Below are positions 1 to 9,242 of a stretch of DNA of 64,000 bases, in pieces (position 1 is the stretch's first letter; each line of letters begins with the position of its first letter). The notes beneath the pieces were generated by a model. That model had not been told where the DNA came from, made no database searches, and worked only from the letters and a program-made list of their open reading frames with translations. The stretch spans positions 104,193 through 168,192 of the forward strand of contig JARLGZ010000247.1 in assembly GCA_031292515.1 (NCBI GenBank), written 5' to 3'. Position numbers and translations under genes: made by a program. The DNA comes from Puia sp. (GTDB lineage Bacteria; Bacteroidota; Bacteroidia; Chitinophagales; Chitinophagaceae).

Positions 1-870
1 GTACATAGACTACCAGACGGGCGGGAAATTGTTTCATCGACCAGCTATTTTACTTATCGGACCGACACGACTGAAATTCTCGGGGACCAGATCGGTGCCG
101 ATTACCATGTTGTGCAAAATCGCGAGGCGTTTTCGTTCTTCGATGCCATTGCCGGAAAAGACGGGGTATATTATGAGACCGCTGGAGCATTGGGGAAAGG
201 CGAGCGGATTTTCATTACCGCGAAGCTACCCGGTTTCATCAAAATAGGGGCAGACGACCTAATCGAAAAGTACCTGTTTTTGACGACCTCACACGATGGG
301 AAATCGAGTATTACGGCCGCCTTCACCCCCGTTCGGATTGTTTGCAATAACACCCTGACCGCAGCGCTGCAGGATTGTTCCAACACCGTTACAATTAAAC
401 ATACCTTGAATGCATCTGCCCAGTTAAAATCCGCTCATCGGATCATGGGCATGATCAACACCCTTGCACCGATGTACGAGGAGCTTTTTAACGTTTGGGC
501 AAAAATTCCTGTCACCGTTAACGAGATGACCCGGATGATCGTATTGGCACTGGCTCCTAACAAGGAAACCATCGACAACGTTTTGAGCGGCCAAGAGGAC
601 GAGAATTCAAGCGCATTTAAGAATATCGTTCGTGATGCGCTCGGGTATGCCTTAATCAGCGAAACCCAACAGCTTACGGCTACCCGCCAAACGCTCTATG
701 GGGTGTACAACGCGGTCACCGGCTACTTTCAGAATGTGCGCGACTACAAGGATACCGACGCGAAAATGAAATCGATCATCTATGCGGGGACCGCTCAAGG
801 GCGCACCCAGACGATTTTTCGGTTGTGTGAGGGGTTTGCCAAGAGCGGGCCGTCCTCTATTGGTTTATAA
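1..870 (+). CDS. DUF932 / phage-plasmid-like protein (5' truncated by window edge)
   Basis: Frame 1 is open from base 1 (…YRTDTTEILGDQIGADYHVVQNREAF…) to the stop at 870; this resembles the DUF932 family common in plasmids and ICEs. Confidence 0.8.
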   Translation, partial: VHRLPDGREIVSSTSYFTYRTDTTEILGDQIGADYHVVQNREAFSFFDAIAGKDGVYYETAGALGKGERIFITAKLPGFIKIGADDLIEKYLFLTTSHDGKSSITAAFTPVRIVCNNTLTAALQDCSNTVTIKHTLNASAQLKSAHRIMGMINTLAPMYEELFNVWAKIPVTVNEMTRMIVLALAPNKETIDNVLSGQEDENSSAFKNIVRDALGYALISETQQLTATRQTLYGVYNAVTGYFQNVRDYKDTDAKMKSIIYAGTAQGRTQTIFRLCEGFAKSGPSSIGL

Positions 871-914
871 CATCAAAACCGGGGGCGCAGCCGGTAAAAG
901 GGGCGCACTTTTTT

Positions 915-1268
915 ATGAATCCACGGATAAAAAAAGCTACCATTGAAGCGGCCCAGTCCGTTAGCCGCACCCCAGATAGGGTATTGCACAACATTCCCTT
1001 GTTCGACGAACAAGAAATTGCACCGAGTATTTTCTACGGTATCGATCACCGGGGCTTTGCGAGGTTATACGATTTCGAATGGTTTTTGGGATACGCGGGT
1101 CCACCGGATTCGCCCCCCTATTCAAAATATGTCGTTTCCATTTTTGGCAAACTTTCGCCGCGGCGCAGTTGGAAACGGGCGAAATATGCGTGTCAGACAT
1201 CGGCGAATGGTGCTTTGCTTGAAAGGGGATTAGCCCTTTGTGCAAAACTGGCTGCTCGCCGGACGTAA
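915..1268 (+). CDS. Hypothetical protein; resembles the C-terminal half of the 20026..20745 product
   Basis: Shares the pattern 'IFYGID..G...LYD....Y.V.I.G......R..YACQTSANGALL' with '…IYFAIGQEGD…YRVQIHGE…RYRSQKAANNGLLF' in 20026..20745. Confidence 0.55.
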   Translation: MNPRIKKATIEAAQSVSRTPDRVLHNIPLFDEQEIAPSIFYGIDHRGFARLYDFEWFLGYAGPPDSPPYSKYVVSIFGKLSPRRSWKRAKYACQTSANGALLERGLALCAKLAARRT

Positions 1269-1329
1269 TCGCCCGAGGTATACGATCTTGGACGGAGGTT
1301 TCCCAATAGCTAATCATTAATTGCATAAT

Positions 1330-1779
1330 ATGAGCGTTGAATTGACAAATGGGAGCCCATATACGGTCCTCTCAATACCCGAATGGACAGGATTCGCAAA
1401 AAGGACAGAGATTGTTGTTGAAAATTGTTTCCCGAGAGAGGGCTTTTACGGCTATCGGGAGCGGGGGAGGCAGGATCTCGCTTATTCACCTGTTGTGGGC
1501 GAGTTAGAAATGTATCTTTTGTTTGAAGGTCATGACCTTCCTTTTACGCTCGACGTGGAATTAGGCTGCTCCCGTCTGCTCGGTGTTTTCAATTTTATCT
1601 GCGATTCCCCAGACGAACTAAGGAAGAACATTAAGCAGTATTGTATCAACCCATCTTTTGAAAAGTTTCGGCGAATGCTGTATATGTCGTGGAGATTACG
1701 CAACGCCCATGAGCCGAAGTCTACCTTTCTTTTCCCGGAATGCCTTACACAGTCCAAACTTTTTTGCTATCACCTTTGA
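1330..1779 (+). CDS. Hypothetical protein; resembles the N-terminal half of the 20026..20745 product
   Basis: Shares 'F.GH.LP….FNF…PDEL…I.QYC.NPS' with 'FAGHNLP…FNFHSADPDALKLFIQQHCLNRS'. Start chosen at the internal ATG. Confidence 0.55.
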   Translation: MSVELTNGSPYTVLSIPEWTGFAKRTEIVVENCFPREGFYGYRERGRQDLAYSPVVGELEMYLLFEGHDLPFTLDVELGCSRLLGVFNFICDSPDELRKNIKQYCINPSFEKFRRMLYMSWRLRNAHEPKSTFLFPECLTQSKLFCYHL

Positions 1780-1814
1780 CCCAACCCACATACCGGCATC
1801 ATCCTCGGCGCGGA

Positions 1815-1847
1815 AAAAGGATAGGCAGATCGAATGCCTATCCTTTT
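1815..1847 (+). terminator. Perfect 13-bp stem hairpin with GATCGAA loop
   Basis: AAAAGGATAGGCA-GATCGAA-TGCCTATCCTTTT, just downstream of a CDS stop and ending in TTTT. Confidence 0.7.
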
Positions 1848-1891
1848 AAAATGGACCTGAAAAAATCTACGAAGGGGTGAAAAGACTTTAC

Positions 1892-2029
1892 AAATGTACG
1901 GATTAGCCGACGACGACTTGCAAGGAACTACGGCATAAACACCAAGCCACCACGCAATCCGTTCCTTTATTCCGTTCCTCCTTGCTTCGAACCGGCTGAA
2001 TCCGTGCCGAGGGTGAATATTTTTTCACC
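1892..2029 (+). promoter_or_regulatory. Dispersed structured leader, copy 1 (large hairpin plus GGGTGAA..TTCACC mini-hairpin)
   Basis: ACGGATTAGCCG…GCAAGGAACTACGGCATAAA … TTTATTCCGTTCCTCCTTGC…CGGCTGAATCCGT forms a long imperfect inverted repeat; ATG of the next ORF is at 2045. Confidence 0.75.
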
Positions 2030-2044
2030 TACAAATTATTAATT

Positions 2045-2494
2045 ATGGAAAAAACAAAACAGGTAACTGATTGCATCCTTATTAAGGCCTCCGACACCAG
2101 CGAATGGGACTATTGCAACTTTGCGCTCATTTCTTGTCCTGCTGAATGGAAAATCTTGTTGAAAAGGCGGCTCGAACAGATCAAGCCTTTCGAAAGCGAT
2201 TCATCCTTTAGGGCGCTCGTATTTTGGGATTTCAACGTTGATTTCTTGCAAAATAGGACACGTGCATCGGACGATGAAATCGTTGACGAAGAGACTTTTT
2301 TCGAGGAGAAAAATTGGCAGTACGTAGTATTGAATAATAATGAATTTGATGAGATTGCCAGGCCAGAAAACAAAATCCGGGCTCATCAACTCGTTCTATA
2401 CAGTCGGGGAACGGCAAAATTCCAGGCTTGGGGGGAACACACAAACGAAGAATTTACCACGGAAGAATTCAGTATCGATGATCTCTTGGCATAG
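2045..2494 (+). CDS. Hypothetical acidic protein (149 aa) downstream of structured leader copy 1
   Basis: Intact ORF starting 16 nt after the leader hairpin. Confidence 0.65.
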   Translation: MEKTKQVTDCILIKASDTSEWDYCNFALISCPAEWKILLKRRLEQIKPFESDSSFRALVFWDFNVDFLQNRTRASDDEIVDEETFFEEKNWQYVVLNNNEFDEIARPENKIRAHQLVLYSRGTAKFQAWGEHTNEEFTTEEFSIDDLLA

Positions 2495-2690
2495 TTGCTT
2501 AGTGTCCTGCAAGAGGTAAAGCGTTCCTGTGTCGGCAGCGCATGCAGCAATGGAGGTGTGTCCGGCAGGGATTCAACCCCTGTCCAGATCTTTGCCCTCG
2601 AAAGGAGCGTGCGCTCCATCGGCAGGCTGTCGGGTCTTGGCTATTTCAGTTATTCCTGCCTTCGGGTCGGAGATTGACCACTGCTGCGGA

Positions 2691-2723
2691 AAACCGGAAG
2701 GCGGATCGAACGCCTTCCGGTTT
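2691..2723 (+). terminator. Perfect 13-bp stem hairpin with GATCGAA loop
   Basis: AAACCGGAAGGCG-GATCGAA-CGCCTTCCGGTTT; same loop as 1815..1847 with a different stem sequence. Confidence 0.65.
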
Positions 2724-3145
2724 ACGGGTGATTCGAGCAGCTGTGCTTCTTCTTGCTCCTTCATCTTATTCAAATGCCAATTAGTTACGAGCAGACCGTA
2801 GACATCCGCCCGTCTTGGCTTTAGGTGCTTTTCAGGTATAGTGCTGCGCGTGCATGAAAAGCCGACTTCAGAAAATGAAACCTTTTTTTCATCCGCTGAA
2901 CTCGGATAAATTTTGAATAAATGTTAAAAGACGGGTACAAAACTGTGTTTTTATACGGGGAACAGGCGTGTTAAAACGCCATTTTTTTATGTCAAAACGC
3001 TATTTTTTATGAAAGGGCAACTGGGTATTCGACATTTGGCAAGCCCCTGAAATAGTATCGTATGACTGAAATGAATAATTCGACTGTGGTATTTTAGAAC
3101 CACACAGGAATGGAGCGGCCTCAAAAAAAGTGAGTTTCCTATCGC

Positions 3146-3153
3146 TACATTTG
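3146..3153 (+). promoter_or_regulatory. Candidate Bacteroidota -7 element
   Basis: TACATTTG matches TAnnTTTG, about 58 nt upstream of the ATG at 3211. Confidence 0.45.
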
Positions 3154-3210
3154 AAATGCGACGGCATTTTTTGCTGGATGGCCAACTCCTAACCGCTCAA
3201 CCTGCTTCTT

Positions 3211-4659
3211 ATGAGATACATCGTAGGGCTTCTGCTACTACTATTATGCACATGTGGCGTGTATGCACAGGACCAAGCCGATCCTACAGCCAAAGTAGTC
3301 AACTTCCCTTCAAAGTTTTTTACTCGCATTCAGCAGAAAACCTCCACTCTTAGTGCAGAACTCACCCGACAGACCGAAAAATACCTGACAAAACTTGCGA
3401 AACGCGAAGACAAGCTGAGGCGGAAAATTGCAAAGTTGGATTCTGCCTCAGCCGCAAACTTACCTCCGAGTCAATACGCAGCACTGGCGAACAAGCTAAG
3501 AATGGATTCCGGACGCGCGGTGGCGTCTTCAGGTGAATACATGCCCGGCATTGATAGTTTAAAAGGGGGACTTTCGTTTCTGAGTCAAAATCCCAATATT
3601 CTGGGTGCAAATTCAGCCATGAAGGGTCAACTACGAAAATCGTTTACTCAATTCAATCAGCTTCAGGCCAAAATGCAAGATGCCGACGCCATCAAGCAGT
3701 ATGTTCAAGATCGGCAGGCTCAAATCAAACAATATCTCCTTAGTAAGTTCACGACCCTTCCTCCAGGTATCGCCAACCAAACGCAAGCTATCCGACAAGA
3801 GACGTATTACCTCTCTGCTCAACTAAAAGAGTATAAAGACATGTTGAATTCCCCCGATCAACTTACGGAAAAGGCCCTCGCCATTTTGGAGAAACTTCCG
3901 CAATTTCAAAATTATATGAAGGCCAATGGCCAATTGGGATCCCTGTTCAGCCTTCCGGGTAACTATAACAGTACCACGGCGCTGGAGGGTCTACAGAATA
4001 AAGATCAGGTTGTTGCTTTAATGACGGGACAGTTTTCCGGTGGTGGCCCCGATCCTCTTTCCATGATCCAGCAAAATGTGCAAGCTGGACAAAGCCAACT
4101 GGACAATTTCAAGAACAAATTAGCTGCCCTGGGACCTGGCAGCGGTGATATGGAAATGCCGAATTTTAAACCCTCCCGGCAAAAGACGAAAACTTTCCTA
4201 AAACGTCTGGAGTATTCGACCGACTTTCAAACTACCTCTACCAGTTATTATTTTCCAACAACCACTGATTTAGGGCTCAATGTTGGTTACCGAGTTTCAG
4301 ACAAGAGTACAATCGGTATTGGGGCAGCCTATAAAATTGGCTGGGGGAATGGCTTTCAGCACATGGCACTTAGCAGTCAAGGTGCAGATATCAGGTCGTT
4401 TATCGACGTGAAAATAAAGGGAGGTTTTTCAGCAACAGCCGGCCTCGAATACAATTACCAACAGCTTATTAGTTCCTTTCAACAGATCCGCAACCTATCG
4501 GACTGGTCAAAGAGCGGCTTGGTTGGAATTAGTAAAGCCGTGTCTATGAAAAATTCCGTTTTCAAACAGACAAAGCTCCAGCTATTGTGGGATGTTCTCA
4601 GCTTTTCACAACGCCCACGCTCGCAGCCTTTTAAATTTCGGGTTGGTTATTCATTTTAA
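3211..4659 (+). CDS. Secreted/outer-membrane protein with coiled-coil N-terminal part and probable beta-rich C-terminus
   Basis: Signal peptide MRYIVGLLLLLLCTCGVYAQ; C-terminus …FRVGYSF ends in an aromatic residue as outer-membrane barrels do; immediately upstream of the RHS genes. Confidence 0.65.
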   Translation: MRYIVGLLLLLLCTCGVYAQDQADPTAKVVNFPSKFFTRIQQKTSTLSAELTRQTEKYLTKLAKREDKLRRKIAKLDSASAANLPPSQYAALANKLRMDSGRAVASSGEYMPGIDSLKGGLSFLSQNPNILGANSAMKGQLRKSFTQFNQLQAKMQDADAIKQYVQDRQAQIKQYLLSKFTTLPPGIANQTQAIRQETYYLSAQLKEYKDMLNSPDQLTEKALAILEKLPQFQNYMKANGQLGSLFSLPGNYNSTTALEGLQNKDQVVALMTGQFSGGGPDPLSMIQQNVQAGQSQLDNFKNKLAALGPGSGDMEMPNFKPSRQKTKTFLKRLEYSTDFQTTSTSYYFPTTTDLGLNVGYRVSDKSTIGIGAAYKIGWGNGFQHMALSSQGADIRSFIDVKIKGGFSATAGLEYNYQQLISSFQQIRNLSDWSKSGLVGISKAVSMKNSVFKQTKLQLLWDVLSFSQRPRSQPFKFRVGYSF

Positions 4660-4668
4660 GTCCCTAAC

Positions 4669-7600
4669 ATGAAGAAGAAACATTTTATTACATTCCTTTT
4701 GTCCCTTATTTTGGCCTCGATTATCTGTGAAGGACAAGCTATTGTTAACACTCCTGATTTCGTTCCGCCACCGGCAGATGCCGCCACACTCGGCAAGTAC
4801 GGAGATGTTCCGGTTACGATGAGCAATGGTTCGACAACCATCACCGTGCCAATTTATGATATTAAAACGCCTCGCCTGTCACTTCCCATTGGTTTCAACT
4901 ACAACACTGCTGGCATTAAAGTCGACGATGTTGCCAGTTGGGTGGGTTTGGGCTGGTCCTTAAACGCAGGTGGAGTTATTACCCGCGCTGTTCGTGGTAT
5001 CGATGATCTGGCTACCAAAGGATATTACAATTCAACGGTTCCATTAGCGGTGACAACCTCCTCGACTACCAGTTGGAAATTTTTTCAGGACGTTATGAAT
5101 CAAACGCAGGACGCCGAACCCGACTATTTTTTTTACAACTTTGGTAAATATGCCGGAAAATTTATTTTCAATGAAAGCAAAGTCCCTACCATTATAAACT
5201 ATCAGGATCCATTGAGCATTAAATATACGGGGGCCAACAGCTTCACTATTACCGATGGAGAGGGAAACAACTACTATTTCAACGATGCCGAAACATCCCA
5301 AAGTGGCGTACATCCGTCAGCCGTTGTGCGCACTTACACCTCCTCTTGGTATCTTACCCGCATTGTCTCGAACGACCGGACAGACACAATTAGCTTTACG
5401 TATGCATCCGATGCTGTCTTAGGCCAAGAAACATTTGATTATTACGAGTCCGTAGGACCCTATTACACATCCAGCATTGTCCAAAACGTCTGCAATCTAA
5501 CCTTCAATGCCATAGGACAGGATGGTCGTGGAAGCATTGTGGGAGAGCCCTATACGAATAGCACGCCATTGCGCTTGCAAGAAATTAACTTCAAAAATGG
5601 AAAGGTTCATTTTTATTCTTCTGCCACGCGAGTGGATGTCGGCGGGGTTAGGTTGGATTCGGTCATTGTAAGTAGCTATGATTTCCCGACGAGAACGTAT
5701 ATCCCAATAAAGAAAGTCAAATCCGCTTACGATAACTTCTTTACCTCTCTTCCCAATGTTCCCGCTACATCCCCTTCTCCCTATCGTCTTCGATTGGATA
5801 GCGTAATGATGACGGGAGGGGATAATTACCCTGCAGGAAGGTACAAGTTTTTATATGATTCCACGATGTTGCCTTACATTACCAGCAATGCGAAAGACTG
5901 GTTTGGCTATTACAATGGTAAAATAACAAACGTTTCCCTTATTCCGACGCAAAATATCGTGTTTAGTTCCACACCATACACGGTTGGCAATGGGGACAGG
6001 AGTTGCAATCCTGATTCCATTCAGGCAGGGGTCCTAAAATGGATCTATTATCCTACGGGTGGCTATACGCACTTCACTTACGAGCCAAATAGTTATCAAG
6101 GCAGCTTTCAAGATTATTCGCAGACTGCTTTTGCAAGAGGGACTAGTGTGCAGGCCGATTCCGTGACGTTCACTCCTGCCATTACATCAAATGTTATGGG
6201 CACTCTTACGGTCACTTTTACCGGTTATAACTACTTCGACGTGCACACTCCGCCTTACATTCGAATCGTTAATGTCACCACTGGAGCTGTGGCCACCTAT
6301 TTCGCTATGAGTCCTCAAAACGGATCTGTGGCCTCTATTGCCTATCCACTCATTGCAGGCGATACCTACCGGCTGGCTGCTTATGCATTCGACGACAATA
6401 AGGTTCAATCAAATGTCAACTTGGAATGGCAAACTTTTGACGGCGTCACCGTCCCTGGGGGCGGCCTTCGAGTGAAGCAGACTACGGATTACGATTTTAA
6501 TGGTCGATTTGTTAAAAGTGATCTGTATAAATACGGTGTGGGCGAATCGGGATTTGGATTTCTGCCCTCGTCAGCCATCCTGCTAAACACCAATAGCACG
6601 ACGAGGACCTATCAATATACGTGCCCGGGATGGCCGCAATTTTGTGGCGCTGGACCTTCTGGCGGGTTGTCGAGGGAGACATTTTGTGGATATAGCTTAT
6701 ACGATCAATTTTCCCTTTCGGGACCTCCTGTGAGTTACAGCGAGGTCGCAAAATACCAAGTAGATTCCCTGGGCAATGCCATTGGCAAATCCATCTATGA
6801 CTATACCGTTTACCAAAACAACACTTTATTTGCCTCAGCAAGCTACCAGGAAGGATTTGACATCACGAACTCAGGATGGGCCGGAGGGTTACTGGTTGGT
6901 AAAAGAGATTATGCATGGAAGAGTGGCGTATTCTGGCCTGTTAAGACGACTTCCTTAACTTATACAGGTACGAGCTCCCAGATTGGACGGGGTCTTAAAT
7001 TGGGAGAAAAGAGCGTTTTTGTAAATAACACGCAGCCACTCGATTCTGCAAACGTACAAGGATCTTGCTGGAATGCCATCTATTACTGTTTTGACTATCC
7101 AATATATGGCGGTAGCCAAATGCCCGCTACCCAAACTGTATTGGACTATGACGTAACGGATTCAACAAAATATGTGGTGAGTACAAGGAATACAACTTAT
7201 AATTATGCATTGGGAGACCTTCAACCGGTGACCATTACGGAGAATAGAAGTGATACCGGCTTAAACGTCGTCACCAATTACTATCCGGCAGAATTAAGTT
7301 CTTTAACCGGACTTTCGTCAGGTGAAATAGCGGCCATTGACACCTTAATTGCTCAGCACAATATTACTCCTGTCCTTCAGACACAAACAAATTACGGAAA
7401 TACCGTAACCAGTATTGTAAAGAAACATTATTCGTTATGGAATTCGTTCATGGCACTTCCCGCTAGCGTAGAGGTTCAGAATGGAAGCGCTCCAAGCGAA
7501 ACGAGATTGCAGTTTCTAAAGTATGATCCTTACGGGAATGTGCAGTTAGTCGGCAAATCGGGAGACCTTAAAGTAAGGTACATCTGGGATTATAAAAACT

Positions 7601-8637
7601 CTGTACCGATTGCGGAAGTAAAGAATGGATCGGACACTGCCACAGCGTATACCAGCTTTGAAGCGGACGGCACCGGCAACTGGACACTGCCTGATACTAC
7701 CCGAGTGCGCGGAGATGGTTTTACAGGCACGGTATCGTATGATATGACGGGCAAAACCATTACAAAACTGACAAGTGGTAATTCTTATGTCGTCTCTTAT
7801 TGGGCAAAAAATGGCCCCTTAACGGTCAAATATTATGTTATGGGCCTTGCCTACCCCGCGACAGCAACAGTTGGTATGACCAAGAACGGATGGACGTATT
7901 ATGATTATATTATTCCGGCCACCTCTAAGATCTTACTCATCGGCACTACTTCACATATCGATGAATTGAGACTGTATGCAACCGCTGTGCTTATGAAAAC
8001 ATATACCTACCAGCCTCTTGCCGGAATTACGTGTGCTATCTCAGAGACGAATATTCCTACGTTCTATGAGTATGATCGCCTCAACCGATTAAAAGTTGTT
8101 CGTGATATCGACAGGAACGCTGTAAAGGTTTATGACTATGAGTACCAGGTAAGCCCGCATACGTTCTATAACACTGCAACGCTGCTGAATTATACTAGAA
8201 ACAATTGCGCCATTTGCCTGGTTGGAAGTACAGTTTCTTATACGGTGCCAGCTGGAATGTTCTCCTCTCTGATCAGTCAGGCAGATGCGCAGTCGAAAGC
8301 AATTACCTATGCAAATGTGGCGGGCCAGGCGTATGCCAACGCAAACGGTACTTGTACGACGCCTGCTATTGCACCTATTACGGCAACAAACAGTACTACC
8401 TCTACAATAATGGTAGCATTCGTCAACAATTGCACCGGCACGGAATATGATTTCAGGTTAAGCACTTCTACGGGTACAAATTGGAATACTGTTCCGCAAG
8501 GCACATATACGGTTAGCATTGGAGGTGGAACGGCAACGACGACTTATTATGTGAACGGATTTAGTCAGACAGGTAGTTCTGCAAGTTTCGGAAGTGTTCC
8601 AATGGTAAGTGGATACAATTATTTTCAGGTACATTAA
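4669..8637 (+). CDS. RHS/YD-repeat-like large surface protein
   Basis: 1322 aa with signal peptide and repeated YD-type motifs (e.g. YEYDRLNRLKVVRDIDRNAVKVYDYEYQ). Confidence 0.75.
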   Translation: MKKKHFITFLLSLILASIICEGQAIVNTPDFVPPPADAATLGKYGDVPVTMSNGSTTITVPIYDIKTPRLSLPIGFNYNTAGIKVDDVASWVGLGWSLNAGGVITRAVRGIDDLATKGYYNSTVPLAVTTSSTTSWKFFQDVMNQTQDAEPDYFFYNFGKYAGKFIFNESKVPTIINYQDPLSIKYTGANSFTITDGEGNNYYFNDAETSQSGVHPSAVVRTYTSSWYLTRIVSNDRTDTISFTYASDAVLGQETFDYYESVGPYYTSSIVQNVCNLTFNAIGQDGRGSIVGEPYTNSTPLRLQEINFKNGKVHFYSSATRVDVGGVRLDSVIVSSYDFPTRTYIPIKKVKSAYDNFFTSLPNVPATSPSPYRLRLDSVMMTGGDNYPAGRYKFLYDSTMLPYITSNAKDWFGYYNGKITNVSLIPTQNIVFSSTPYTVGNGDRSCNPDSIQAGVLKWIYYPTGGYTHFTYEPNSYQGSFQDYSQTAFARGTSVQADSVTFTPAITSNVMGTLTVTFTGYNYFDVHTPPYIRIVNVTTGAVATYFAMSPQNGSVASIAYPLIAGDTYRLAAYAFDDNKVQSNVNLEWQTFDGVTVPGGGLRVKQTTDYDFNGRFVKSDLYKYGVGESGFGFLPSSAILLNTNSTTRTYQYTCPGWPQFCGAGPSGGLSRETFCGYSLYDQFSLSGPPVSYSEVAKYQVDSLGNAIGKSIYDYTVYQNNTLFASASYQEGFDITNSGWAGGLLVGKRDYAWKSGVFWPVKTTSLTYTGTSSQIGRGLKLGEKSVFVNNTQPLDSANVQGSCWNAIYYCFDYPIYGGSQMPATQTVLDYDVTDSTKYVVSTRNTTYNYALGDLQPVTITENRSDTGLNVVTNYYPAELSSLTGLSSGEIAAIDTLIAQHNITPVLQTQTNYGNTVTSIVKKHYSLWNSFMALPASVEVQNGSAPSETRLQFLKYDPYGNVQLVGKSGDLKVRYIWDYKNSVPIAEVKNGSDTATAYTSFEADGTGNWTLPDTTRVRGDGFTGTVSYDMTGKTITKLTSGNSYVVSYWAKNGPLTVKYYVMGLAYPATATVGMTKNGWTYYDYIIPATSKILLIGTTSHIDELRLYATAVLMKTYTYQPLAGITCAISETNIPTFYEYDRLNRLKVVRDIDRNAVKVYDYEYQVSPHTFYNTATLLNYTRNNCAICLVGSTVSYTVPAGMFSSLISQADAQSKAITYANVAGQAYANANGTCTTPAIAPITATNSTTSTIMVAFVNNCTGTEYDFRLSTSTGTNWNTVPQGTYTVSIGGGTATTTYYVNGFSQTGSSASFGSVPMVSGYNYFQVH

Positions 8638-8651
8638 TTATAGTTACTATT

Positions 8652-9197
8652 ATGAAAAAGATCATTAATATATCCTTATTAGCGTTGACCTTTTCAACAA
8701 CCGGTATTTATTCACTGACGTTCAAAACCCCGGATGGGAATTCTGTTTCTCTTTCCACTTACGCCGGAAACAAAATGGTCATTGTGGTATTCAATCCAAC
8801 CGATAGGGATTTTACGGAGCTTAAGATGCTGGATTCTGTTTACCGGGATTTTCCAACTGTTCATTTTATTGCTGTTCCGGGTATAGACTTTGCCACCGGT
8901 CAGATTGATTCGGTGGCAAAGATCCAGGATTCTTCAATTTCAGTTTTAAAGGCAAATCTGGGACTGAGTATTGCTGTAACAGAGGCTTCCTTTGTGAAAA
9001 AATTTGATACGCTTACTCAACACCCCATTCTTCAATGGTGCACCCATCAGGCGCAGAATACCCACTTTGACCGTGATGTAGAAGCAGAGGGGCAACTTTT
9101 TTTCGTGAATGAAAGCGGAGTCTTGTATAGCGTCATGCCGAAGGAAACCAGTAAAGCACAGATCGAACAGATACTTAATACTACGATTATTCAATAA
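8652..9197 (+). CDS. Thioredoxin/peroxidase-fold-like secreted protein apparently lacking the catalytic Cys
   Basis: FKTPDGNSVSLSTYAGNKMVIVVFNPTDRDF… resembles the GPx/TlpA N-terminal motif, with T/D where Cys is expected. Confidence 0.5.
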   Translation: MKKIINISLLALTFSTTGIYSLTFKTPDGNSVSLSTYAGNKMVIVVFNPTDRDFTELKMLDSVYRDFPTVHFIAVPGIDFATGQIDSVAKIQDSSISVLKANLGLSIAVTEASFVKKFDTLTQHPILQWCTHQAQNTHFDRDVEAEGQLFFVNESGVLYSVMPKETSKAQIEQILNTTIIQ

Positions 9198-9242
9198 AGC
9201 CCATTGGCATTGTAATTCAGCTGGACATAAACCTCCATTATT

